A DNA stretch of 64,000 bases. Origin: Hydnum rufescens UP504 (Eukaryota > Basidiomycota > Agaricomycetes > Cantharellales > Hydnaceae). This document shows, piece after piece, positions 33,769 to 47,717 of the stretch. The stretch is from the NCBI GenBank assembly GCA_014904985.1, contig MU128999.1, positions 1 through 64,000 of the forward strand. The letters are read 5' to 3'. The notes beneath the pieces are model-generated. The model searched no databases, was not told the DNA's origin, and saw only the letters and a program-made list of their open reading frames with translations. Within the stretch, counting starts at the first letter, position 1; every line of letters begins with the position of its first letter. A program made the translations under genes and the position numbers.

Positions 33769-35371
33769 ATGTCCAACGCCGATTTCGAAACTGTAAGTGT
33801 CGTTGTTGACGACGAGTTTGATAGCGAGCTCATTCCTCGTAGGTTGAACTCGGTGAGCGACCTCATTCCCCCCACGCTCCCTAGTGCGTGCTCAGCGTGG
33901 TCCAGGCAACGTTGTCGTGCCTAGGATATGGATCGGGCTTTGGCAGCTCTCTTCGCCTGCCTGGGGCACTGCCCCGGTCTCCAAGATCAGGGCCGAGATG
34001 AACAGGCATTTTTTGCGTGGTTTTACAACCTTTGGTGTGCTTTTTTCTGTGTTGTGCGCCGCTCCCCATCGCTCACGACGCCCTGAACAGACATGGTCTG
34101 TCTTCTTCCCATAATCTTCCCCGTGCCTCATCTTCTCATGGCTGATCGTGTTGCTTCCGATGGGCGGTCATTCCTTAATACTAGGGTATGTTGCTCCTGT
34201 CCCCTGAACCCCCTGAACCTCTTTGCGCACACTCACCTTTCCTCCCCCCAGCCGATCATTATGGTTCTGCCGAAATTCTCTTTGGTAAATTTCGTCAGTC
34301 TCTTGCCCAAAACCAGCCCCCTCTCCCTACTCTCCCCCTCTGCGCCACAAAATGGTGCATTTTCCGTGCTCTCCCAGTTCCCTATACTCGGAAGATCGTC
34401 GAGGAAGCTGTCCGCGAGCGAATGGCCCGAACATTAAGCGACAGCATTGACATCCTGCAGATCCATTGGCAAGCCTACGATGATCCAAGCTACCTTGCCG
34501 TCTTCCGCCATCTCGTCGACATCAAGCGACAGGGTCAGCTCCCGATCGGTGCTCTCGGTCTCGTTAATTTTGACACCCGCCGTGTCGATGAAATATGCAC
34601 AACTGTCGGTACGGGCGAAATTGTATCCAACCAAGTTCAGGTGTGCTTCCACAGTCGACTTCCGGTCCTACCCAATAGTCAATTTTCTTTATCACACCAT
34701 TTGACAGTTCTCTCTGATTGATGTACGCCCTCTTTATGGGATGGCCGAAATCTGCCTGAAACATGGCGTCAAGTTGCTGACTTACGGGACCCTGGTAAGC
34801 TCTATCTGTCCAATCCATATCTATTCTCCTTTCACGATCGATCGATCCAGTGCGGCGGCTTCCTTTCGGACAAATGGCTCGACCAGCCCCAGCCAGATGC
34901 ATATCGTGACGCAATCACTCCCTCCCAGCGCAAGGTATTTCAATGACGTCTTCTTCCTAATTTTATCTCAATAAGTTTGGTAGTACCTCGACGTCATACT
35001 CAACGCATGGGGCGGATGGGACCTTTTTCAATCTCTGTTGTCTGTGCTACGAATGATCGGCGATCGACATGGAGGCCTCAGCATTGCCAACGTCGCTACT
35101 CGATGGGTCCTCGACCAGCCCTTTGTCGCCGCGGTTATTGTAGGTGGGTAATTTGCTTCCATCATCTCAGCTTCAACAGGTGTGAAATACTTATGATGTG
35201 TATGTTGTAGGCGCCCGTCTGGGCGTGGCTGAGCACCGAGATGATAACGCCCGCGTCTTTTCGTTCCGTCTCAACCAGGATGATATGAAAAGTATCTCCG
35301 CGGTCCTCGCTCGTTCCAACGGTCGTTTCCTCATTCGTACGATGGGGGACTGTGGGGCTGAATATCGCTAA
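33769..35371 (+). CDS. Aldo/keto reductase 1
   Basis: NADPH-dependent oxidoreductase with a TIM-barrel fold. The first exon MSNADFET is followed by short exons: VELG, then VVVPRIWIGLWQLSSPAWG and RAEMNRHFLRGFTTF. A tiny exon (about 34090-34094) should supply Asp-Met of the usual FDxADHY motif. ADHYGSAEILFGKF carries the catalytic Tyr, ATKWCIF the Lys and DILQIHWQAYDDPSY the His. Downstream are GALGLVNFDTRRVDEI, VQFSLIDVRPLYGMAEICLK, HGVKLLTYGTLCGGFLSDKW and the NADP-loop VIVGARLGVAEHRDDN. The end is MGDCGAEYR. The frame around the tiny exon is one base off, as in the paralogue. A second copy, on the other strand, lies at 41776-43366. Substrate unknown. Confidence 0.87.
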
Positions 35372-36738
35372 TAGCCGCTATTAGCAAACGAAAAAAAAAA
35401 AGCGCTTCACGAAGCAAAGCACGATATATATACAAACCAAAAAAAAAACTGGGGTTTTCTCTGTCTCTCTGTTGTCTTTCGTACCTATTAATTCTATCCC
35501 GGCCCTGGCCATGGTCAGAGAAGTTGGGGTTTATTTGGTACAAACTTGGGGGGGGAGGGAGGCCGTTTCTTTTAATGTTTATACACAGGGAATTTCCTTA
35601 ATGTGGGACCTTTTTTTCACCCTCCCTCCCCCCCCTTTGATTTTGATTCATTGGATCGATCCCTTCATCCCTTCATTCAATCGTCTCATCTCATCATCCT
35701 CAGAACACAACTGCGATGCATCAGGGGCCGAACGAACCCCACGGACGTTGTCTTTTCTTTTCTTTTTTCGACCGGCATTCGGCAGTTTGTCGGGATTATG
35801 CGTACTGAGCAAATACGTCGGGTAGTCAGTCTAATCGCCGAGTTTTTTTTCTTTATTTTTTCACAAACGTACTCTCCTTGGCTTTCCCCGCATGACATAG
35901 GCAGGCACACACACACATACACAAACACACAAACACATCCATCCCCCATCCCTCAGGAGTGTCGGAGATGAAAACTTAGGAGCGAGTACCACCCCCAAGA
36001 GGAAGGAGAAAAGCTCCCGAGGCCCTGGTCCACACCCACCCCTCATCTACACCCGCCTTCATCGGCCTCAACTGTCCATCATCGTCCCTTCCAATCTATA
36101 TACATACATATATATATATACATATATGTATCGTGCATGCCCCACCTGTTTACAGTATTGGAGGGGAGAATCGGCTTCAGAAGAATGATCACCCCCTTCC
36201 TCCAATCCAATCCTGTTGTCCTGGGGACGAAAAAAAAAACAGGCAGTGCACAGCTGGATTACACTCATATCGATAGGGAAATTCAATTTCTGTGGCTGGC
36301 TGGTTTGATCCGGGAAGTTTTTTATGCACCACTCAGCGAGGGTGTCCGGGGCCCATATGTAATTCGAGAGGTCATGTGCTTTACGGCAGACGCCGACCCC
36401 TTTATTGAATACACGTGTGCACTTTGCAAACTATGCCAGGAGACTCTTGTGACCGCCACTGGTAGCTGGTGGGGATTCCTTCATTGTGGTTTGAGTTGGC
36501 CGGCTACTCATGCCGGTCACAAGCACAGTCATGGGGTAGGACCCCGGAACATAGCTCACATGGTCAATTCAATTCTTCACGCAAATCTTGGTTGTTGGAT
36601 GGGCAACAAAATCAAACTTCCCTATGGATATATATAAGTAATGCTGTAATACACACTGAATTCGTATCACTCTGACTCAGTTTCAGGTCGTGTGGGTAAA
36701 ATACAGACACAGCTTTACTGTATCACGGGTGACAAAAA
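35372..36738. other. Convergent intergenic region with microsatellites
   Basis: The interval lies between two convergent 3' ends. It has a poly-A run (35390-35400), a CA-rich tract at about 35905-35938 and a TA/CATA tract at about 36101-36129. An open frame of 166 codons at 36137-36637 shows no domain and is probably fortuitous. Confidence 0.4.
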
Positions 36739-39700
36739 TTACAATTTACTCCCTACTGCCGTTTGCCGCTGCTGCGGCTGGGAGTCATCCACTCCATTAC
36801 CTACTACCCCCGGATTAGCGTTTGCGGTGCTCAATCTAGGAGACTGCCTGATGGGCTCCAATTTCCGCCTGATCTCGCGCAGGTTCGTCGTCTTGGGCTG
36901 CCAGTGATCGAACGCACTACGTAACTCGGCCAGCTCGGATGAGAACAAGGTTGCGATGCGCGAGTCTTCGATCAATCCACGAAGGGACCACGGGATGTGG
37001 TAATCGTTTCGAATTGCACGGGCTTGGAATGAGTCTAGCACTAAGCTGCTCTCCTCCAACGGCCCGCTCGTCTCGAATAAAAATCGCGCGGCAAGCCTTG
37101 CAATTTTAGGGATTTAATTCTTTTGATTTAAAAAAAAGGAGTAATAAGGACTCACGCATATGTGGCCGGCTCTTCGTATGCCGAGCTACAAGGATCGAAG
37201 GCTGTGATCAGGGGTTGCACCGGATCTAGGGGTAAATAATCTAGTTTACCTGTGTCCAACACCCCTATATGAAGCCCGACGGTCATTACTGTCCTAATCT
37301 CCATGCTGATCAAATAGTTGGCACATACGATAGAGAACCGGCAGTGGCCAATGATAGATCTGCCAAAAGACCGCCGTCATCTAGCCCGGCGTTCCTTATC
37401 CGTAGCAGCAGCACGATCAAGTTGGACAAGAAGTCAGATGAACTGCCAAGATGTGAGGTTCTCTCGTCGGAAAGATTAAGGCTGTCATCAATATTACCTA
37501 TAAGCATCCCCATCCATATAGAGAGCACGAAGAATCAAGGGGTGCGTTGCTGCCGTGAAGGATGCAGAGTATATCTCAACACGCACATAAATAAGTCCGA
37601 ATCTAGTCTTGTGCCAGAAATAATCGCTCACCGGGACAACTTGATCATTCAAGGATGCGACGTACACCATCTTGGTGCCATGATCCAGCACTCGGCGCAG
37701 AGCGTCCCTGTATGCGATAGACGCCGGACTTTCCGCGTCCTTTTCGAAAAACGCTGCTTAGCACTGTAGTTTGGCGATACGTCAGTGACGGTCACCTGAA
37801 ATTCGAACAACTCTCTGGCAGCTGGAGACTCGAAATACGTAATGTACGGATTGAAGACAGTGGAATTGTTGATCCAATGAAGTGGCCCATGATGGACACC
37901 ACATAACCCTAGAATGCATAATTTCTGTGGAGCTGAACGGGCGTAAATTTCAATGAATCGCTGGCACGGGAAACCTCCATCGGATTCAGCCCAGTGTTGA
38001 TGTGGCCCTCCCTAATAAGGAGATCAATCAACTGTGTGGATGCAATACATCCTTGAGAATGCGTGGCAACAAAAACGGCATCGGCACTACAACGATTGAC
38101 GTCAGCCTGCAGTATGACGAAATTCATATCCACATCGTTGGAATGGATGCACTACCTGTGGAGATCTTCTACCCATTCAAGGTTGTCTTGCCAATTTCGA
38201 AACAATCTGAATCCCATTTAGAGGGCAGTTGGGCCCGAGCGAAGCAGTGCACACTCACTTCGAAACACGGGTCTCTATAGATCCCTCACCCTCTAATGGT
38301 ATCTTGGTGACTTTCTCTAGGTTCATGCCATGTTTTTGCGCATACTGAGCAACAGCCATCTCCATCATGTCCGCAAACTTTTTGCTATACACGGGTTATA
38401 TCTGTGAGAATGTTGACCGAAACTTTAATAAAGGAAAAATTCTACCTTGTACCAGTCGGCTCTAGGCCAGCGGATATATTAATACGCATGACGTCACAAT
38501 ATTACAGATATGGAAGCCATACTCACCCCCGAGGAGGGTACGAGCGATTGCACCTGCACAAATGTGGGTCAAGACAATTGAGCATAGTTTATGGGTGAAT
38601 ATTACCAGGAAACCACCTTGAATTGTAAGTTGTAAGTGTGGTGGCAATACGAGTTTACGTAAGCAACAGCATACGTACCCGTGAACACCGATGACCACCA
38701 CTCGCTTCACATCCGTCAGAGTATGTCCAGCTGGTGTGCCTTCAAGAACACTCCACACGCGAGAAAGATTTCGACCCACAGAACGAGTGGCAGCTTGGCG
38801 TGCTTGATCTGCAACACGTGCAGTCTCATCACCATATCGCAATCTCCTCTCCTTGCGATATTCCTCTATTTCAGGAGGGACCGGAGGGACCAACCACAAC
38901 CTGGTGACGACGTTTATCGTCTTCTGTAGTGCCCCTATTGGAGGTGGCGGATTGACCCTCGGGACAGTATAGAAAGTGTCGCCCCATGTGGGCAGTACCA
39001 GGTTCGGCAACCGCGGAACGTCCTTCTTTGAGGTCGTTGATACCTTGCGCACTTCCGATGCCTTCTTCTTGACCTGCTTTGCGTCTGTTAGGGGTGGAAG
39101 AGGAAGAGCAGCGGGAGCTGGTGGCCCCTCATTCTGTTTGACTAGAGGTGTAGGCTTCAGAGAAGACGAAGGGGGATGGGGACCCACGGGGCCAGAAGGG
39201 TTGGCAGGAGCTGGCACCGCACCAGCATCGTCGATGTCCATAACTTCCATATCTCCTTCGCCGTTAGTCAGAGGTTTGATGGCCGCACGGCTCTTGGCCG
39301 AAAAGAACGATACCCACGATGCTCGTGTTGCAGAATTGAGAATAGGATTTGGTTCTAAAGTGGGGAACTGAGAGGGTGCAGAACGCACTGTGTCGCGCGC
39401 TAGCGCCTCTTCCTTTATTCGTTGAGATTGAGTAAGGTCGGGAGCCCCGGATTCACTCCCGCTTGAGATCGGTTCGACAGATATCGCCTGCTGTGTCTTC
39501 CACCCTACAAGGGACGCAAACCAGGAAGCTCTCGTGACTGAACTATCTGCAGAAATAATTGATGGGGGAGGTGGAGGATTTGGCTGTGGAGATGATGATT
39601 CTTGGATAGGAGGGTGATCTATTTGAACTGTGGTAGGTGGGTCATGATTGGGAGGATCGGGTTCAGAAGGTACCGTATGGGGTACGTCCTCATGGTCCGG

Positions 39701-40967
39701 GGCGGCAGCGATTGGTATTGCATTAGGGGATGGAGGGAGAGTAGCCGATGCGAAGCCAAGATAACTCCACCAAGATGTAGACGGAGGCACTATAGTGGAT
39801 GCAGATGCAGGAGAAGGAAGAACTATAAAATAATTCAAAATCTCTTAATTTCGATATTGAAAGAAGAGAAAGACCTTGGAGATCCGAGGAAGGTTGGGCC
39901 ACTGACAACGAATCTGATGTCTGTGGCAATTGAGTCTGAGCGGGAGGGGATATTGGTGGTGGCGTGTTGACTTTTTCATGAACGCTTTTCGTTTCTGGTG
40001 GTACCCCATCCACGAGGCGAGTCCTGGAGCCTCCTAACAATGGCATCATTAAAGTATATCGGGGTGTCGAAGAATTCGTAGAAGCGGAAGGTTGCGATGC
40101 GGGAGATGCTGAGGCGATACCATTGGGGGGGTCAAGCCCATGAGGTGGTGAGGGCAGTGGCGGTGGCGGGGGCGCAATCTCGATTACGGAGGCACTCGCC
40201 TGGGACGAACGTTCGGGGCGATCACGTGAGAGGGACCTCCCACGAGGTACCCCTGCGAACCAGCTGGCAATGGTGCTGCGAGCAGGGGCTGAGGAGGCTG
40301 GTGCCAACGGTGTGGAGGGTGTGTCTGGTATAGGTGGGTCGATAGGCTCTGTTTGCATCTTCGATGCGATCTCGACAGGTTGTGGCGGTGGGTCGACGGG
40401 CATTGGTGTTGCAGGAGCAGAGCGATCCACCTCTGGCCGGGGTTCTGAAACGGGAGGATTTGGGAGCGAAATAGCGGAAAGATTATGTTTTTTGTTGATA
40501 GAACCAAACCAACTAGTCCTAGGGGACGCCGACGATGGGTCTGACCCCTCTGGGAGAGTGCTAGGAGCAGACTTAGGCCCAGGAACAGGTTGGACCGGGG
40601 GAGGAAGAGAAGCTACAGCTGGTGCAATAGATTCCGAAGGCTCCAGACGGGCTTTCTTGTGCGCATCTGTCACAGCGTGTGTGGATGGCGCGTCGAGAGT
40701 GGATTCAGAGTCTGAATTAGCGTCCGAATCCCTGTCACGCTTCTTCACGTAAACACTCATGTCTGAGGTACTGGATGACGAAGCTTTCCGAGAAATCTCG
40801 TTCCTCAGTGGACTTGCTGGTAAAGAAGATATGGCGGTCCCCTTGGGGGATGAGTTAACTGGCGTACCGTACACGTTGCTGACACTAATAGTGGTAGAGG
40901 CGCGTTTAGATCTCCAAGATGCGGGAGAGTGGGAGCGAATTGAACCGGGACGGGACGAAGTGCTCAT
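36739..40967 (-). CDS. Large alpha/beta-hydrolase (lipase-like) protein
   Basis: A long Ser/Pro-rich, probably disordered N-terminal half precedes a hydrolase domain. The N-terminal half has three recurring short blocks ending in a Trp-Phe/Ser-containing motif (SWFGSINKK, SWFAGVPRG, SWFASLVGW). The domain starts near 39000 (RLPNLVLPTWGDTFYTVPR). It continues with VKRVVVIGVHG and WFPGAIARTLLG, KFADMMEMAVAQYAQKHG, and the nucleophile elbow VFVATHSQGCIAS (Ser in T-H-S-Q-G). Next is VYVASLNDQVVP with the likely acid residue. The presumed catalytic His is in GVGHS, encoded by a 15-base exon at 37250-37264. The end has FQARAIRNDYHIPWSLRGL and a helix, with a stop at 36739. ATG at 40967 is preferred; an upstream in-frame ATG exists at 41015. 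The substrate is not known. Homologues of this layout are common in fungi (memory). Confidence 0.8.
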
Positions 40968-41775
40968 CAATATGGGATAGAAGAAAGCAGGTGTGCAGCG
41001 AGGCAAGCGCCCCATCCACCGGAGCTAGCCGTGGCTCATTCAGTCCTTGTCCTCCTTAAATTCAGTAGGTTATCGACAACTGTGGCCTAGCCTTGTCTCT
41101 GGATCAGGATATGACTCAAAGCCTTTTGTCAATTCGTGGTCCGTTTCGTTGGACGCAATTTCGGCGAAACCCCCCCACAGGTGGAATTTCACATCCCTTG
41201 GGCTTGTTTCGTCGAACTCGTACTCTAATGTAAGGGGGTGCGTTTTTTCGGTTTATTTATGAACACCGGACCTCTGATGTGTGTCCGGAACCTCGCTTGG
41301 TGCAGTACCAGCTTGTGTCAGTTTTCCACGATGCCATAGGCAACGTGGGTGTGGGACGAAATACACGCAATATGTCGCCAGTTGATCGAACTCCATGCTC
41401 TGGATATTTTGATCACTAGATTATCATATATGACTCTGAACCGGATTCTTGTTCTCTGACAAGTTGCACAGGATCCGGCTATTTTGGCAAAATTTCTTCC
41501 ATGTGGCCTGCATTAGAGCCAGTTCTCACCCTGCATCCTCCATGGAGACGCCCTGCGTCGCGCCGCGATATATCCCACCCTTGCAACCGAGATTCGTGGG
41601 CATTAAATGTACGCAGAATAGATTAAAGGCCGGAGTCGTCGAATCGAAAATATCATTCAACCCGGATCGCATTAACAAGGGATGTTCAATAATAAATAAG
41701 ATCTGATCTTTAAAATCCGGAGGAACTCGAGACAGTTGCAGCCAGTGCAAAGGGAGAAAACATTCCGAATGGCCG
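40968..41775. other. Upstream region of the hydrolase gene
   Basis: About 0.8 kb lies between the hydrolase start and the end of AKR2. No supported gene. A minus-strand frame at 41526-41804 is the readthrough of AKR2 past its true stop. Confidence 0.4.
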
Positions 41776-43366
41776 TTAGCGATATTCTGCCCGCAGTCTC
41801 CCATGGTGTAGATTAGATTTTGTCCGTTCGATCGGCAAGTACGCTCGCGACATCGACCCTATCTTGTTGTGACAACCGGAGCCCGAACACGTGTGCATTG
41901 TCGTCCTTATGCTCTGCGACTCCCAAGCGCGCGCCTACGGTGAGAATGTTCGTTATCAGAGTGGCATTACGAGCGGGCGGATATAAACAACCACTCGCCG
42001 ACGATAACCGCAGCCACAAACTGATGGTCCAAGACCCACCGCACAGCCACATTGGAGATGCTCAACCCGTTATGGCGATCCCCGATTGCCCTAAGAACTG
42101 ACAATAATGTTTGGAAGAGTTCCCACCCACCCCATGCCCCCAGGATAACATCGAGGTACTAGGTGGACTCCATCAGCCGCAATAGTTGATAATTCCCAGA
42201 CAATCTAATTACCTTGCGCTGGGATGGCGTCAACGAGTCAAAATAGGGGTCGGGCTGTGGTTTGTTCAGCCATTTATCTGCTAGAAACCCTCCACACTGG
42301 AAGGAATGTTATGAGGTCTCCACCACAGATTTAGACCATCTACTAATACTTACGAGAGTCCCGTACGTTACTAGTTTAATCTGGTGTTTCGCACACACGG
42401 AAGCCATCCCATAAAGTGGCCGAGTGTCAACCAGGGAGAACTAAAAAGAGACAAAAATTTCCTCAGCATTCGGAGGATGGGTTCTACTTGCGCATCCACA
42501 TACTTGAACCTGATTTGTGACCAGCGCACCAGAACCAAAGGTTCTGCAGATCTCGTCCACCCTACGTGAGTCGAAATTGACGAGGCCCAGCTCATCAATC
42601 CTTAGTTTTCCATCTCGCTTAATGTCGAGCAAATGTTGAATGACGTCCATGTACCGTGGATCGTCGTAGTCTTGCCAGTGGAATTGCAATATGTCGATAC
42701 CATCGCTGAGGGTACGGGACATGCGCTCTCGGACAGCTTCTTCGACGTATTTCCGACTATAGGGCGTTGGGGGTGATCGAAAGACACACCACTTTGTTGC
42801 ACCGATGGGGCGGGGAGTCGTTGGCATTGCTGACGCCAATAAGCCTTTTCTGAATTGTCCATAGAGTATCTCCGAGCTTCCATAATGATCAGCTGTAGAT
42901 TCGAGTAACAGGAATATAGGTCAGAACCCATCTAGTACGCCAGACACGAATCAGTGCAAAACATACCCTGTTGACATAACGGAGATATAAGGGTAAGGAC
43001 ACGGCCGTGATAGATACTGTGTTTACGCACCATATCTATGAATGAATGTCAGCTAAGATGAAGCAAAGAAGGGAATTGAGATCTCACCGAAAGTAGTGAA
43101 ACCATATTGGAGGTATCGTTTCATTTCGGCCCTGATTTTAGAAGCCGGAGCGGTTCCCAAGCCGGAGAGGATAGCTGCCAGAGCCCCATCCAAATGCGAG
43201 GTACAGCGAGCGAGCCTAACCCAAAGCAATGACGGAAATGAATACACGATGGGGGTTCACGATTCGCACCCCATCTCACCAAGTTTTACCTAAGGATAGG
43301 GACGGATCAATCAGATGCGTATGTGATGAGGAGGGACACCCACGGTTTCGAAGCCTTGGGGGTCAT
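41776..43366 (-). CDS. Aldo/keto reductase 2 (frame broken)
   Basis: Paralogue of AKR1 with the same exon plan: GFET, VKLG, AVPRIWMGLWQLSSPAW, RAEMKRYLQYGFTTF, a tiny exon (ATATG), ADHYGSSEILYGQF, ATKWCVF, GIDILQFHWQDYDDPRY, ELGLVNFDSRRVDEI and VGARLGVAEHKDDN. The catalytic Tyr, Lys and His are present. As written it is broken by single missing bases: in the C5 of the start exon (43358-43362), in a G run at 43156-43158 (PAW then GTAP), near 41830 and at 41790-41792 (GDCG then AEYR and the stop at 41776). Two of these are direct homopolymer losses against AKR1. Because single-copy essential genes nearby show the same defect, I judge the gene probably intact in the organism. Real decay of a redundant paralogue is the alternative. 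Confidence 0.75.
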
Positions 43367-44568
43367 TGTCGTGGAGAATGAGTATTCCGAGTTCCACCGG
43401 GCTCCAATTTAAAGAAACCCATCACCGGTCTTGCAGATCAGAGCCTAACGCAAAAAGTGCCTGAACCATCATTCCGAGCGTGAGGACCCGGTCTCCCACC
43501 GGTATCCTGAAAAGCACCAGTGTTGCTTGCTTTGTTCCACAATATCCCAATTTTGTGCTCTTCACAGCCCATGGGGCTAGATACGTCGGTGACCACGAAC
43601 AGCGTTTGGGCCATGCTCTGGGCGGGCCCTCTCGCCGCAGCTACCGAGTGGCAATTCCGCCCACTGGTGATCTGATTTCGATGATTTGACTTGAAGAGCC
43701 ACGCGATAGTTCCCAAGTATTGAAAATGTTCATGCTGCAAGACGTACGGTCCCCACGCCCCGTCGTGACAATGCACAAGATCAGGGGGATCGACCAGGCA
43801 AATTGGAGAGATCTGGAGGTTGATCTGGCCCAGACAGTGCCTGCAATAGCACCGGACGATCACTGAAAATCAATGCCGGAGGCCGACAAGCGTCTACTCA
43901 CTTTCATGCAGACTCACCTCGCAGACTCCATGAGTAGGATTCTGAAAGCATGGTTGGATTGCCGGTCGATTCTGTGCATCTGGCCCACACTGGCTCGAAG
44001 TAGATTCACTAGAGCGATCAACGAGATCTGCTCCCATGATGCAATATTCCCAGAGAGCACATAATCACGGAGAACACCAGCATACTCAGAACAGTCACAA
44101 ATGAATTAATATCTTGGTCTGGTTGTACTGGCGGCAGTAGGTAGATTGGTCTCAGAACGACGATCTTACTAACTGATTAGTGCTGATGTGTTGAGATAAG
44201 CGCAGGAGAGCAATGGGCTTCATGAGAAGATCGTGATAATCGAGATCACTTGTGGGAAAAAAAAATGCAGGATGGCATTGCGGATGTCATCAGGACCGTC
44301 AAAGCGAGGAGGGTCGCGCCCCTTTACAATATCGTAGGCCGAAGAGATATCATAATCAGACAACAGTGGCAAGGCGCATTTATTGTCGTTGTCGTATTGA
44401 CCCAGGACGCGATGCTGCGAAGTAAGCTACGCAAACACATCATGAGCATCCAGGGCTGTAGAAGAAGAGATGAGTGATTGTAGATAGTGAACGAAAATAT
44501 ACATTTGTCAGCTTCGGTGGGGGCGGCGAAAGCCGAGAGTTGCCCTCCTTTCCCAGAAAATCTACGGC
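43367..44568. other. Upstream region of LPD1, no gene recognised
   Basis: A minus-strand frame of 141 codons at 43438-43863 has clustered Cys and His but no motif that I can name. The remaining sequence has no supported feature. Confidence 0.35.
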
Positions 44569-46645
<2,077 letters not shown>

Positions 46646-47717
46646 AGCTTTTCTGCCGCTTTATTTCCCCGTTTATCCTTGCGGGTCCCTAGACGCGCCC
46701 TGAACGCGACAGATCCATAGCGCGATGCAATTGAATCTTATATATAATGGCGCACCATGGCTCATATTTCACCTTCTCGATAAGAGCTAGTATCAAATAC
46801 CACAACATGAAACGAAATGAAGTAGAATATTGGATGGTAACGCGCATTGTACATGGATATAATACCTCATCCCGTGGTGGACTACTGCACAGTAACGTGA
46901 TAAAGCTGTTACGAAAGCAGGGTCAGTTATGAACGAAATGAAGTGGTATTTGAAATGGAGAGGTCGGTCAGGAAATCGATGTAGAAATCAACAAGCCATG
47001 GCTCCGCCCCAATTTTGTACACGAGGAGCATAAGGAACCACGTTATGTCCGCCCATCGATAATATCATCATTGGATAGTAGAAGTGGAGAACAGCGAGAG
47101 AATCCCGGTACTCACGCTGGGCGATGCAACTATGGTGGGAGAGACCGAGTCAGAAGCCAGAAGCGATAGATGATAATAGAAGGGTAAAGAAGAAACGGGG
47201 GGGCGTCAGCCAAGGCTGAAAAACAAATCAACATTCCGCGAACGGTCGTGATGAAAAATTTTTTGAGTATGGATAGTTGTCGGTTTATCATCATGCGCAG
47301 AAAGAGTGCACGGACGGAAAAGAAAGTATGCTCACCGTGCTGGGGCGGGAGGTATTAGGTCTGGCAGACGACGATGTTAGTGATGCAAACCACAGACAAG
47401 AGGTGATTGGCAGAAAAAATCAGGATCAAACATCTCGCCATGAAGAGAGTACGAATGTGGTAAAGCATTATGTGTGTGTTGTGTTGGTGGTCATCATAAG
47501 AGGGAGTAGGAGGAAGAGGGTACTCACGAGACAACATGAAGGGAAGAAGATGGTCGAAGGTTTTTCGAAAAACATGGTAAACCAGTTGGCTCCGGATGCA
47601 TATACGGCCACTCCATCAGGCCGTGTACCTGGGTCCGTTAGGCAGTGTTTTTTCTGCCTTGACCGGTACTGAACTTGATTCATCCCTGTTGCGCGTTATT
47701 TAGAACGCGTTGCTAAC
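46646..47717. other. Intergenic, small multi-exon candidate on minus strand
   Basis: No recognised gene. A minus-strand piece at about 46930-47060 reads WFLMLLVYKIGAEPWLVDF and ends in a stop at 46930, with splice-like sites upstream. It could be the last exon of a small membrane protein, but I could not build a gene. Other open frames have no domain. Confidence 0.3.

Noticed and set aside
36137..36637. Open frame of 166 codons (+)
   Set aside because: No motif, no splice-site context, flanked by microsatellites between convergent 3' ends; probably a chance frame.
41526..41804. Separate small gene after AKR2
   Set aside because: It begins with the AKR end motif (MGDCG) and is simply readthrough caused by one missing base at 41790-41792.
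47277..47672. Open frame of 131 codons (+) before the JmjC gene
   Set aside because: Composition is not protein-like and there is no motif; the minus strand shows intron-like signals instead.
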